Below are positions 7,727 through 15,551 of a DNA stretch of 64,000 nt, piece by piece. This DNA is from Streptomyces sp. CA-210063 (lineage in GTDB: Bacteria > Actinomycetota > Actinomycetes > Streptomycetales > Streptomycetaceae): the NCBI RefSeq assembly GCF_024612015.1, contig NZ_CP102512.1, positions 8,804,001 through 8,868,000 of the forward strand, written 5' to 3'. Position 1 is the stretch's first letter; every line of letters starts with the position of its first letter. A program made the translations under genes and the position numbers. The notes below the pieces were generated by a model. It was not told the origin of the DNA and did not search any database. It saw nothing but the letters and a program-made list of their open reading frames with translations.

Positions 7727-7763
7727 GGCGGGCGGGCATACGTGCGCGCCGCCGTCTGTTTTT
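7723..7763 (+). terminator. Riboswitch-controlled intrinsic terminator
   Basis: A GC-rich hairpin (GCGGCGGGCG against GCGCGCCGCC) followed by TCTGTTTTT (T5 at 7759-7763). Its left arm begins inside the riboswitch closing stem, so folding of the aptamer and of this hairpin are linked. It sits 120 bases upstream of ribE. Confidence 0.75.
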
Positions 7764-7883
7764 GGCCTACCTCGTCAGGGGTGGGCCTTACGCGGCGTCG
7801 CTCCCTGTGCCACTGTCCGCTCATGTCTGTCGTCTTCGACAGCCCCGGAGTCCGTGCCCTTACGAGGCAGGAGGACCCGGGAA

Positions 7884-8504
7884 GTGTTCACCGGAATCGT
7901 CGAAGAGCTGGGTGAAGTCACCGCCGTCGAGAACCTCGGCGACTCCTCCCGCTTCCGCTTGCGTGGCCCCGTCGTCACGCAGGGCGCGCGCCACGGCGAC
8001 TCCATCGCCGTCAACGGCGTCTGTCTCACGGTCGTCGAGCACGAGGACGACTGGTTCACCGCCGACGTCATGGCCGAAACCCTCGAACGCTCCAGCCTCG
8101 GCGCCCTCACCGTCGGCTCCCGCGTCAACCTCGAACGCCCCATGGCCGTAGGCGAACGCCTCGGCGGGCACATCGTGCAGGGCCACGTCGACGGCACCGG
8201 CCAGGTCATCGAGCGCAAGCCGTCCGAGAACTGGGAGATCGTCAAGATCTCGCTCCCCGCCGACCTCACCCGGTACGTCGTCGAGAAGGGCTCCATCACC
8301 GTCGACGGCATCAGCCTCACCGTCGTCGACGCCGGCCCCGACTACTTCACCGTCAGCCTCATCCCGACCACCCTCGACCTGACCACGCTCGGCCGCAAGC
8401 AGCCCGGCGACCCGGTCAACCTGGAAGTCGACGTCATCGCCAAGTACGTCGAGCGGCTGCTGGGCAACCAGGGGGCGGCGAGCACACGAGGGGCGGGGCA
8501 GTGA
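7884..8504 (+). CDS. ribE: Riboflavin synthase alpha chain
   Basis: 206 residues, beginning with the diagnostic [10 protein letters not shown] at GTG 7884 (CAGGAGG nine bases upstream). Two lumazine-binding barrels in tandem: residues about 1-95 with NGVCLTVV and [13 protein letters not shown], and about 96-195 with [13 protein letters not shown] and [16 protein letters not shown]. It dismutates two 6,7-dimethyl-8-ribityllumazine molecules to riboflavin plus the pyrimidine donor, in the cytoplasm, working with RibH. First gene of the FMN-controlled operon; its TGA overlaps the next GTG. Confidence 0.96.
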   Translation: MFTGIVEELGEVTAVENLGDSSRFRLRGPVVTQGARHGDSIAVNGVCLTVVEHEDDWFTADVMAETLERSSLGALTVGSRVNLERPMAVGERLGGHIVQGHVDGTGQVIERKPSENWEIVKISLPADLTRYVVEKGSITVDGISLTVVDAGPDYFTVSLIPTTLDLTTLGRKQPGDPVNLEVDVIAKYVERLLGNQGAASTRGAGQ

Positions 8505-9133
8505 ACTCGCTGAACACCGTCGCCTTCACCGCCTTCGGCCAGCAGATCCTCTGGTCGGACATGATCGGCAACATCCTGGGTCTGATCGCCCTCGCCCTCG
8601 GCGCGATCCGCTCCCTGTGGAACTGGCCCGTGCAGTTCCTCTCCGGCCTCATCCTCTTCGGCGCCTTCGCCGGCCACCTGACCGGCAGCGCCGGCAAGCA
8701 GGTCATCGTCATGGCCGTCGCCGCGTACGGCTGGTGGCAGTGGAACCGTACGAAGGGGCGGACGGCGGACGGCGCCATCGCCCCGCGCTTCGCCACCTGG
8801 CGCGAGCGGGGCTTCCTCATCGGCGGCGCCGTCCTCGGCACCCTCGCGGTCGGCGCCCTCTTCACCGCCTTCCCGACCCTGTCCTGGGACCCCTGGCCGG
8901 ACGCGTACATCTTCACCGGCACCATCGTCGCCATGTACGCCCAGGCGCGCGGCATGGTCGAGTTCTGGTTCGCCTGGCTGCTGGTCGACCTCGTGGGCGT
9001 ACCGCTCAACTTCGCCAACGGCTACGCCTTCTCCGGTTTCGTCTACATCATCTACGGCGCGCTCGTCCTGTGGGGCATGCGCGACTGGTGGCTGCGCTCC
9101 CGCAAGCCCACCCTGGAAGGAGCCCCGGCATGA
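8501..9133 (+). CDS. ribM: PnuC-family riboflavin transporter, RibM type
   Basis: 210 residues with about seven hydrophobic helices and the PnuC signature [17 protein letters not shown] and YGWWQWNR. PnuC proteins carry nicotinamide mononucleotide or riboside, but the copy inside actinobacterial rib operons (RibM, studied in S. davawensis and Corynebacterium) carries riboflavin. Position between ribE and ribBA under an FMN riboswitch supports that assignment here. GTG 8501 overlaps the ribE stop by four bases, and its own stop overlaps the ribBA ATG, so all three are translationally coupled. Confidence 0.88.
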   Translation: MNSLNTVAFTAFGQQILWSDMIGNILGLIALALGAIRSLWNWPVQFLSGLILFGAFAGHLTGSAGKQVIVMAVAAYGWWQWNRTKGRTADGAIAPRFATWRERGFLIGGAVLGTLAVGALFTAFPTLSWDPWPDAYIFTGTIVAMYAQARGMVEFWFAWLLVDLVGVPLNFANGYAFSGFVYIIYGALVLWGMRDWWLRSRKPTLEGAPA

Positions 9134-10428
9134 CCACGGCGCCGATCCTGTACAGCACCGACTACGCCGAAGACACCGCGAACTTCGGGCTCGACCCCAT
9201 CGAGCAGGCCATCGCCGACATCGCGGCGGGCCGCCCGGTCGTGGTCGTCGACGACGAGGACCGCGAGAACGAGGGCGACCTCGTCATCGCCGCCGAGAAG
9301 GCCACCCCCGAGATCATCGCCTTCATGATGAGCGAGTGCCGGGGCATGATCTGCGCCCCCATGGAGGGCGACGAACTGGACCGGCTCGAACTGCCGCAGA
9401 TGGTGCAGCAGAACACCGAGTCCATGCGCACCGCCTTCACCGTCACCGTCGACGCCGCTCCCCAGCACGGCGTCACCACCGGCATCTCCGCCTCCGACCG
9501 CACCACGACGCTCCAGCTCCTGGCGAGCGGCACGGCCGAGCCGGGCGACTTCGTCCGCCCCGGCCACATCTTCCCGCTGCGCGCCCGGTCCGGCGGGGTG
9601 CTCGTGCGCGACGGCCACACCGAGGCCGCCGTCGACCTCGCCCGCCTGGCGGGCCTGCGGCCGGCCGGTGCCATCGTCGAGATCGCCGGCGAGGACGGCC
9701 GCATGCTGCGGCTGCCCGAGCTGATCCCGTTCGCCCGCAAGCACGGCCTGACGATCATCTCCATCGAGGACCTGATCGCCTACCGCCGCTCCTCCGAGCC
9801 CACCGTCAAGCGCGAGGCGAAGACCCAACTCCCCACCGCCTTCGGTGACTTCACGGCGTACGGCTACCGCTCCACCGTCGACGGCGTCGAGCACGTCGCC
9901 CTCGTCCACGGCGAGATCGGCGACGGCGAGGACGTCCTCGTCCGCGTCCACTCCGAATGCCTCACCGGCGACATCTTCCACTCGCTGCGCTGCGACTGCG
10001 GCCCCCAGCTCCAGACCTCCCTCGAACGCATCGCCACCGAGGGCCGGGGCGTGGTCGTCTATCTGCGTGGCCACGAGGGACGCGGCATCGGACTGCTCTC
10101 CAAGCTGCGCGCCTACGAACTCCAGGAACTCGGCCACGACACCCTCGACGCCAACCTGGAACTGGGCCTGCCCGCCGACGCCCGGGACTACGGCGCCGGC
10201 GCGCAGATCCTCAAGGACCTCGGCGTCCGCAGCCTCCGGCTGATGACCAACAACCCCGAGAAGACCGAGGCCCTCGTCCGCCACGGCCTCGACGTCAACG
10301 ACCGCGAGCCGATGCCCGTCCGCGCGGGCGAGCACAACCTCCGCTATCTGCGCACCAAGCGGGACCGGATGGGCCACGACCTGCCCTGGCTGGACACGAC
10401 CACCGCGTCCACCTGCGGCAACCAGTAA
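9130..10428 (+). CDS. ribBA: Bifunctional DHBP synthase / GTP cyclohydrolase II
   Basis: 432 residues. The N-terminal DHBP synthase domain (about 20-215) has [11 protein letters not shown] at 41-51, the acidic metal and ribulose-5-phosphate loop, intact. The C-terminal GTP cyclohydrolase II domain (about 222-420) has the zinc cysteines Cys277, Cys288 and Cys290 in [17 protein letters not shown] and the [13 protein letters not shown] substrate loop. It makes both precursors of riboflavin: the four-carbon unit and the pyrimidine. ATG 9130 overlaps the ribM stop. Both active sites look complete, so no loss of either activity is expected. Confidence 0.96.
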   Translation: MTTAPILYSTDYAEDTANFGLDPIEQAIADIAAGRPVVVVDDEDRENEGDLVIAAEKATPEIIAFMMSECRGMICAPMEGDELDRLELPQMVQQNTESMRTAFTVTVDAAPQHGVTTGISASDRTTTLQLLASGTAEPGDFVRPGHIFPLRARSGGVLVRDGHTEAAVDLARLAGLRPAGAIVEIAGEDGRMLRLPELIPFARKHGLTIISIEDLIAYRRSSEPTVKREAKTQLPTAFGDFTAYGYRSTVDGVEHVALVHGEIGDGEDVLVRVHSECLTGDIFHSLRCDCGPQLQTSLERIATEGRGVVVYLRGHEGRGIGLLSKLRAYELQELGHDTLDANLELGLPADARDYGAGAQILKDLGVRSLRLMTNNPEKTEALVRHGLDVNDREPMPVRAGEHNLRYLRTKRDRMGHDLPWLDTTTASTCGNQ

Positions 10429-10467
10429 CACCAGCGAGTACGAGATGCAGAAGAACCAAGGAGCAAC

Positions 10468-10953
10468 GTGAGCGGCAAGGGCGCACCCGAACTGTCCGTA
10501 CGCAACTGCGGCGACCTGCGCGTCGCGGTCATCGCGGCCCAGTGGCACGAGAAGGTGATGGACGGCCTCGTGGACGGCGCCCTGCGCGCCCTGCGCGACC
10601 TGGGCATCGACGAGCCGACCCTCCTGAGGGTCCCCGGCAGCTGGGAGCTCCCCGTCGTCGCCAAGGTCCTCGCGGGCCGCGGCTACGACGCGATCGTCGC
10701 CCTCGGCGTCGTCATCCGCGGCGGCACCCCCCACTTCGAGTACGTGTGCCAGGGCGTCACCCAGGGCCTCACCCAGGTCTCCGTCGACACCGGCGTCCCC
10801 ATCGGCTTCGGCGTGCTGACCTGCGACACCGAGGAACAGGCCCTGGACCGCGCGGGCATCGAGGGCTCGAACGAGGACAAGGGGCACGAGGCGGTGACGG
10901 CGGCCGTGGCGACCGCCGCCACCCTCCGCTCAGTATCCGAACCCTGGCGCTGA
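10468..10953 (+). CDS. ribH: 6,7-dimethyl-8-ribityllumazine synthase
   Basis: 161 residues, usual length. [11 protein letters not shown] and [15 protein letters not shown] (substrate phosphate loop and the catalytic His region) and [16 protein letters not shown] are family hallmarks. It condenses the RibBA products to the lumazine that RibE uses, assembling as pentamers or 60-mer capsids. GTG 10468 follows AAGGAGCAAC. It lies 39 bases after ribBA, last gene of the operon. Confidence 0.96.
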   Translation: MSGKGAPELSVRNCGDLRVAVIAAQWHEKVMDGLVDGALRALRDLGIDEPTLLRVPGSWELPVVAKVLAGRGYDAIVALGVVIRGGTPHFEYVCQGVTQGLTQVSVDTGVPIGFGVLTCDTEEQALDRAGIEGSNEDKGHEAVTAAVATAATLRSVSEPWR

Positions 10954-10987
10954 GGCACAGTCGGTAGCGCGTAGGCTGAGCCTCACC

Positions 10988-11260
10988 ATGTCCAAGAAGA
11001 CGTTCGAGGAGCTCTTCACCGAGCTCCAGCAGAAGGCCGCCCACGGCGACCCCGCCACTTCCCGCACCGCCGAACTGGTCGAGAAGGGCGTCCATGCCAT
11101 CGGCAAGAAGGTCGTCGAAGAGGCCGCCGAGGTCTGGATGGCCGCCGAGTACGAGGGCAAGGAAGCCGCCGCCGAGGAGATCTCGCAGCTGCTGTACCAC
11201 GTCCAGGTGATGATGGTCGCCCGCGGCATCTCCCTGGACGACGTGTACGCCCACCTCTGA
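10988..11260 (+). CDS. hisE: Phosphoribosyl-ATP diphosphatase
   Basis: 90 residues, an all-helical MazG-like protein with [31 protein letters not shown]: the paired acidic EExxE / ExxQ motifs bind magnesium. Second step of histidine synthesis (PR-ATP to PR-AMP). ATG 10988 has no Shine-Dalgarno; a TAGGCT hexamer ends 11 bases before it, so it may be transcribed as a leaderless or near-leaderless mRNA separate from the rib operon 34 bases upstream. Confidence 0.95.
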   Translation: MSKKTFEELFTELQQKAAHGDPATSRTAELVEKGVHAIGKKVVEEAAEVWMAAEYEGKEAAAEEISQLLYHVQVMMVARGISLDDVYAHL

Positions 11261-11312
11261 GCCGTACCCCGCACACAACTCCGTACAGAACCGAACGAAG
11301 GAAGCTCGCCTC

Positions 11313-12170
11313 ATGCTGCGCATCGCCGTCCCCAACAAGGGTTCCCTCTCCGGCCCTGCGGGGGAGATGCTGCATGAGGCCGGCTACCAGCAGCGCCGGG
11401 AGTCCAAGGAGCTGCGGATCGTCGACCCGGAGAACGAGGTCGAGTTCTTCTACCTCCGCCCCCGCGACATCGCGATCTACGTCTCCTCAGGCCGCCTCGA
11501 CATCGGCATCACCGGCCGCGACCTGCTCATCGACTCCGGCGCCAACGCCGAGGAGATCCTGCCGCTCGGCTTCGCCCGCTCCACCTTCCGCTTCGCCACC
11601 AAGCCGGGCACGGCGAACGGCATCGCGGACCTCAAGGGCATGACGGTCGCCACCTCCTATGAGGGCATCGTCGCCAAGCACCTCGCCGACAGCGGCATCG
11701 ACGCCTCCGTCGTCCACCTCGACGGCGCCGTCGAGACCGCCATCGAGCTGGGCGTCGCCGAGGTCATCGCGGATGTCGTCGAGACCGGAACCTCGCTGCG
11801 CAACGCGGGCCTGGAGGTCTTCGGCGACCCCATCATGAAGTCCGAGGCCATCGTCATCCGCCGGGTCGGCGCCGACACCTCCTCGGAGAACGAGCCCAAG
11901 GTGCAGCAGTTCCTGCGCCGCCTCCAGGGCGTCCTCGTCGCCCGGACGTACGTGATGATGGACTACGACTGCCGCGTCGAGCAGTTGGAGAAGGCCGTCG
12001 CCCTCACGCCGGGCCTGGAGTCCCCGACCGTCTCGCCGCTGCACAACGAGGGCTGGGTCGCCGTGCGCGCCATGGTCCCGGCCAAGGAGGCCCAGCGGAT
12101 CATGGACGACCTGTACGACATCGGTGCCCGGGCCATCCTGACGACGGCCATCCACGCCTGCCGCCTCTGA
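11313..12170 (+). CDS. hisG: ATP phosphoribosyltransferase, long form
   Basis: 285 residues. MLRIAVPNKGSLS and DIGITGRDLL mark the catalytic domain; EVIADVVETGTSLRNAGLEVFGDPIMKSEA is the PRPP loop; the C-terminal about 75 residues (LTPGLESPTVSPLHNEGWVAVRAMVPA) form the ACT-like regulatory domain of HisG-long, which binds histidine for feedback inhibition. First and committed step of histidine synthesis. It lies 52 bases after hisE with GAAGGAAG upstream, likely the same transcript. Confidence 0.96.
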   Translation: MLRIAVPNKGSLSGPAGEMLHEAGYQQRRESKELRIVDPENEVEFFYLRPRDIAIYVSSGRLDIGITGRDLLIDSGANAEEILPLGFARSTFRFATKPGTANGIADLKGMTVATSYEGIVAKHLADSGIDASVVHLDGAVETAIELGVAEVIADVVETGTSLRNAGLEVFGDPIMKSEAIVIRRVGADTSSENEPKVQQFLRRLQGVLVARTYVMMDYDCRVEQLEKAVALTPGLESPTVSPLHNEGWVAVRAMVPAKEAQRIMDDLYDIGARAILTTAIHACRL

Positions 12171-12190
12171 CGGCCGGGGAGTCGTACACC

Positions 12191-12664
12191 ATGTCGGACC
12201 AGTCCGCCCGCCCCGCTCTGCCCGCCCTGCCCGTCACTTTTCGGCCGGGACGCACCCGGGCCGTGCTGCTGACCGCGGCGGGCGCGATCTTCGTGGTCAT
12301 CACGGTGGTCGCGCTGCTGCTGCCGACGCTCGGCCCGGGGGAGCGGCTCAGCTTCGTCTTCACGGCGGCCATGCTCGCCGGAGTGCTGTGCATGCTGTCC
12401 CGGCCCAAGGTGGTCGCCGACGAGTCCGGTGTGACCGTCGTCAACATCGCCGGGAAGCGGCACCTCGGCTGGGCGGAGATCGTCCAGGTGAACCTGCGGG
12501 TCGGCGACCCCTGGGTCTTCCTCGACCTCACCGACGGCACCAGCCTGCCCGCGCTCGGCATCCAGCCCGGCATCGCCAAGCAGCGCGCCATCGAGGACGC
12601 CCGGGCCCTGCGGGCGCTGGTGGAGGCCCGCTCGGTCACCGAGCCCGAACAGCGTCAGGGCTGA
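12191..12664 (+). CDS. PH-domain-like small membrane protein
   Basis: 157 residues: two hydrophobic helices (about 22-48 and 56-72) followed by a bacterial PH-like beta domain (PKVVADESGVTVVNIAGKRHLGWAEIVQVNLRVG), the usual layout of actinobacterial PH domain-containing membrane proteins found after hisG. The exposed domain probably faces the cytoplasm. Function unknown. GGGGAG precedes the ATG by about ten bases; it lies 20 bases after hisG, so it is probably co-transcribed. Confidence 0.8.
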   Translation: MSDQSARPALPALPVTFRPGRTRAVLLTAAGAIFVVITVVALLLPTLGPGERLSFVFTAAMLAGVLCMLSRPKVVADESGVTVVNIAGKRHLGWAEIVQVNLRVGDPWVFLDLTDGTSLPALGIQPGIAKQRAIEDARALRALVEARSVTEPEQRQG

Positions 12665-12758
12665 TCCGCTTCCGCTTGGGGGACGACTCCGAGCAAGATC
12701 AGGGCCGACTCATGGCCGTCGCCCCTGCCGTAACCGCCCATGTCTTGATTAATCTGTT

Positions 12759-12816
12759 GGCGGAGGTGTTTTCGTTGCGCCTCCGCCTCCGCTGTTCCGG
12801 TCCGGAAAGCGGAGGC
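12759..12816 (+). promoter_or_regulatory. Two competing hairpins in the leader of the DUF21/CBS operon
   Basis: GGCGGAGG (12759-12766) pairs with CCTCCGCC (12780-12787). The next bases GCCTCCGCT (12785-12793) pair with AGCGGAGGC (12808-12816), extended inward by TTCC/GGAA. The CCTCCGC motif occurs twice, so the first hairpin can also shift into the arm of the second, making the two mutually exclusive. The pair lies 93 bases before the ATG. No clear U-run follows. It could equally end the preceding transcript. Confidence 0.4.
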
Positions 12817-12908
12817 TCCCTGCTATTCGAGGAGTGACTCCCTCCAGCGATGGACGGATCGTCCTGTAGTACCTGCGCCGCCCCCTCCCCGCATATCGAG
12901 GCGGCGGC

Positions 12909-14252
12909 ATGACCATCCCCCTGCTGCTCCTCGGAGCCGCGTTCCTGCTGATCCTCGCCAACGGTTTCTTCGTGGCGGCCGAGTTCGGCCTCGTGACGGT
13001 CGAGCGGCCGGAGGCCGAGAAGGCCGCGGCCGAGGGCGACCGCCGGGCCCACAAGGTGGTGGACGCGCTCAAGGAGCTGTCGTTCCAGCTCTCCGGCACC
13101 CAGCTCGGCATCACCATCACCTCCCTCGTCGTCGGCATGCTCGCCGAACCGGCGCTCGCGGAGATACTCCACGGCCCCTTCACCGCCATCGGCATACCCG
13201 AAGGCGCCGTCTCCGGAGTCTCCGTCGTCGTCGGCATGCTGCTGGCCTCCGCCGTGCAGATGGTGATCGGCGAGCTGGTGCCCAAGAACTGGGCGGTGTC
13301 GAAGCCGATGCAGGTCGCCCGCTTCGTCGCGGGCCCCCAGCACGTCTTCTCCCGTCTCTTCCGCCCGGTCATCGCCGGCCTCAACGCGGTCGCCAACCGC
13401 CTGGTCCGCGCCTTCGGCGTCGAGCCCACCGACGAGCTGGCCTCCGCCCGCACCCCGGGCGAACTGGTCTCCCTCGCCCGGCACTCGGCCCAGGCCGGCG
13501 CCCTGGAACAGGACACGGCCGACCTCTTCGTCCGGACCCTCTCCCTGGGCGAGCTGACCGCGGAGAACGTGATGACGCCCCGCGTCAAGGTCAGCGCCCT
13601 GCAGTCGTCGGCCACCGCCGAGGACGTGGTCAATCTGACCCGCGCCACCGGTCTGTCCCGCTTCCCCGTCTACCGGGAGCGGATCGACGAGATCGTCGGC
13701 ATGGTCCACCTCAAGGACGCCCTCGCGATCCCGGCCCACGACCGGCTGCACACCCCGGTCACCCGCATCGCCAAGCCCCCGCTGCTCGTCCCGGAGACGC
13801 TGCCCGTGCAGCCGCTCCTGGCCCGGCTGCGCAGCGAGCAGCCCATCGCCGTCGTCGTCGACGAGTACGGCGGTACGGCGGGGGTCGTGACCCTCGAGGA
13901 CATCGTCGAGGAACTGGTCGGCGAGGTGCGCGACGAGCACGACGGGCACGACCTGCCCGAACTCGCCGCCGCCCCGCCCGAGGACGGCCGCCCCGCCTGG
14001 GACGTCGACGGCAGCTGCCGTGTCGACGTGCTCCAGCGCATTGGCCTCGACGTCCCGGAGGGCCCGTACGAGACGGTCGCCGGCCTCGTCGCCGACCTGC
14101 TCGGCCGTATCCCCGCGCCCGGCGACAAGGCCGAACTTCCGGGCTGGCGCCTGGCGGTACGGCAGGTCGGGCACTACCGGGCAGAGCGCGTACGACTCGT
14201 ACGGACCGCTGCCGCCACGGAACCCCTCGCCGTGGTGGAGGCGGCCCGATGA
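12909..14252 (+). CDS. HlyC/CorC (CNNM) family membrane protein with CBS pair
   Basis: 447 residues. DUF21/CNNM membrane domain at about 1-190 (LLLILANGFFVAAEFGLVTVERP, then three further helices and VIGELVPKNWAVSKP), a CBS pair at about 205-335 (MTPRVKVSALQSSATAEDVVNL; VVVDEYGGTAGVVTLEDIVEELVGEV), and a C-terminal CorC_HlyC domain (about 345-435). Relatives bind Mg-ATP through the CBS pair and move or sense magnesium (CNNM, MpfA) or cobalt. ATG follows GCGGC without a strong Shine-Dalgarno. Coupled by ATGA to the second copy. Confidence 0.9.
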   Translation: MTIPLLLLGAAFLLILANGFFVAAEFGLVTVERPEAEKAAAEGDRRAHKVVDALKELSFQLSGTQLGITITSLVVGMLAEPALAEILHGPFTAIGIPEGAVSGVSVVVGMLLASAVQMVIGELVPKNWAVSKPMQVARFVAGPQHVFSRLFRPVIAGLNAVANRLVRAFGVEPTDELASARTPGELVSLARHSAQAGALEQDTADLFVRTLSLGELTAENVMTPRVKVSALQSSATAEDVVNLTRATGLSRFPVYRERIDEIVGMVHLKDALAIPAHDRLHTPVTRIAKPPLLVPETLPVQPLLARLRSEQPIAVVVDEYGGTAGVVTLEDIVEELVGEVRDEHDGHDLPELAAAPPEDGRPAWDVDGSCRVDVLQRIGLDVPEGPYETVAGLVADLLGRIPAPGDKAELPGWRLAVRQVGHYRAERVRLVRTAAATEPLAVVEAAR

Positions 14253-15337
14253 GCGTGCTCCAACTCCTGTTCGCCCTGCTCCTCGTCCTCGCCAACGGCT
14301 TCTTCGTCGGCGCCGAGTTCGCCCTGGTCTCCGTCCGCCGCAGCCAGATCGAACCGCTGGGCACCGCACGGGCCCGCCAGGTCCTCTACGGCCTGGAGAA
14401 CCTGCCGCAGATGATGGCGGCGGCCCAGTTCGGCATCACCGTCTGCTCGCTGACGCTCGGCGCGGTGGCCGAGCCGACGGTGGCGAAGCTGCTGGAGCCG
14501 GTGTTCGAGGCGATCCATCTGCCGCACGGCGTGATCCACCCCTTGGGGTACGTGATCGCCCTCGCCGCCGTGGTCTTCCTGCACCTCGTCGTCGGCGAGA
14601 TGCTGCCGAAGAACCTGGCGATGGCCGCGCCGGAGAAGACGGCGCTGTGGCTGAGCCCGGCGCTGGTGGCCTTCGCCCGGCTCTGCAAGCCGGTCACCGT
14701 GGGCCTCGGCGCCTGCGCCCGCCTCGTCCTGAAGCTCTTCCACGTCGAGCCCAAGGACGAGGTCGAGGCCGTCTTCACCAGTGTCCAACTGGTTCGGCTG
14801 GTCGAGGACTCCGGCCAGGCCGGGCTGCTCGACCCCGAGGAGCAGGAACGCCTGGAGGACGCGCTGGAGCTGGGCTCCCGCCCGGTCACGGACGTCCTGC
14901 TGAAGCGGGACTCCCTGGTGACGGTGGTGCCCTCGGTGACCCCGGCCCAGGTCGTGGCCCTCACCGCCCGCACGGGTTACTCCCGCTTCCCGGTGGTCGC
15001 GGAGAACGGCGCCTTCATGGGCCGCTACCTCCACGTCAAGGACGTCCTCGACCTGGAGGACTCCGACCGCGCCGTCCCCCAGCAGATCTGGCGCCCCATG
15101 ACGACCCTCCGCGCCGAGCTGCCGCTGGACGACGCGCTGACGGTCATGCGCCGCGCCGCCACCCATCTGGCCCAGGTGGCGGACGCCTCCGGCAAGGTCC
15201 TGGGCCTGGTCGCCCTGGAGGACGTCCTGGAACTCCTGGTCGGCGAAGTCCGCGACCCGGCCCACCGCGAGCCACCACCGGTCCGGGTGACGGAGCCGAG
15301 GGGCAGCGAAACCCCGGAGGAGGCCTTGGCGAGCTGA
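14249..15337 (+). CDS. Second HlyC/CorC (CNNM) family protein, lacking CorC_HlyC tail
   Basis: 362 residues, paralogue of the upstream gene: DUF21 domain about 1-190 (LLVLANGFFVGAEFALVSVRRSQIEPL; VVGEMLPKNLAMAAPEK), CBS pair about 205-330 (VTDVLLKRDSLVTVVPSVTPAQVVAL; GLVALEDVLELLVGEV). It stops soon after the second CBS motif, so the C-terminal acidic domain of its partner is missing. Its ATG overlaps the upstream stop, so equal translation and a heteromeric channel are likely (inference). Ion specificity unknown; magnesium is the best family guess. Confidence 0.9.
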   Translation: MSVLQLLFALLLVLANGFFVGAEFALVSVRRSQIEPLGTARARQVLYGLENLPQMMAAAQFGITVCSLTLGAVAEPTVAKLLEPVFEAIHLPHGVIHPLGYVIALAAVVFLHLVVGEMLPKNLAMAAPEKTALWLSPALVAFARLCKPVTVGLGACARLVLKLFHVEPKDEVEAVFTSVQLVRLVEDSGQAGLLDPEEQERLEDALELGSRPVTDVLLKRDSLVTVVPSVTPAQVVALTARTGYSRFPVVAENGAFMGRYLHVKDVLDLEDSDRAVPQQIWRPMTTLRAELPLDDALTVMRRAATHLAQVADASGKVLGLVALEDVLELLVGEVRDPAHREPPPVRVTEPRGSETPEEALAS

Positions 15338-15392
15338 TTCCGCCCCCCAGACCCCCGGGCCGGTTGTTCGGCTGCGGGTGGGTGGTGCTTCT

Positions 15393-15438
15393 CGCGCAGT
15401 TCCCCGCGCCCCTCAATAGGGGCGCGGGGAACTGCGCG
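15393..15438. terminator. Perfect 21-bp inverted repeat, bidirectional terminator-like
   Basis: Arms 15393-15413 and 15418-15438 (CGCGCAGTTCCCCGCGCCCC and its complement) are fully complementary around a CAAT loop. It sits between converging genes. Single arms of the same element recur at 29581, 29611, 49665 and 55405, so it is also a member of a dispersed family common in Streptomyces intergenic DNA. Confidence 0.75.
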
Positions 15439-15473
15439 AACGGGGTCCGGGGCGGAGCCCCGAGTCTTTGACG

Positions 15474-15537
15474 GGGGTCGAAGGGGCACGCGGCCCCTGG
15501 GGATGGGACGGGTAGGGGCGGCGGGGGCGAAAAAACC
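15474..15537 (+). repeat. Dispersed GC-rich repeat, copy 1
   Basis: GGGGGTCGAAGGGGCA-x-GGCCCCTGGG, then TGGGACGGGTAGGGGCGGCGG and GGGCGAAAA. The same about 60-base string occurs in reverse orientation at 29457-29519, again next to the CGCGCAGTTCCCC element and in the same relative order, so the two elements form one composite module of about 145 bases. Confidence 0.75.
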
Positions 15538-15551
15538 CGGACGCCCGCCAC

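Noticed and set aside
8617..9129. N-terminal extension of RibBA
   Set aside because: In-frame open sequence overlaps ribM and is Arg/Pro/His-rich; the DHBP synthase domain begins normally after ATG 9130.
12785..12850. M-box (ykoK) magnesium riboswitch
   Set aside because: Only GGAGGCTCC recalls the motif; the remaining conserved blocks are not present.
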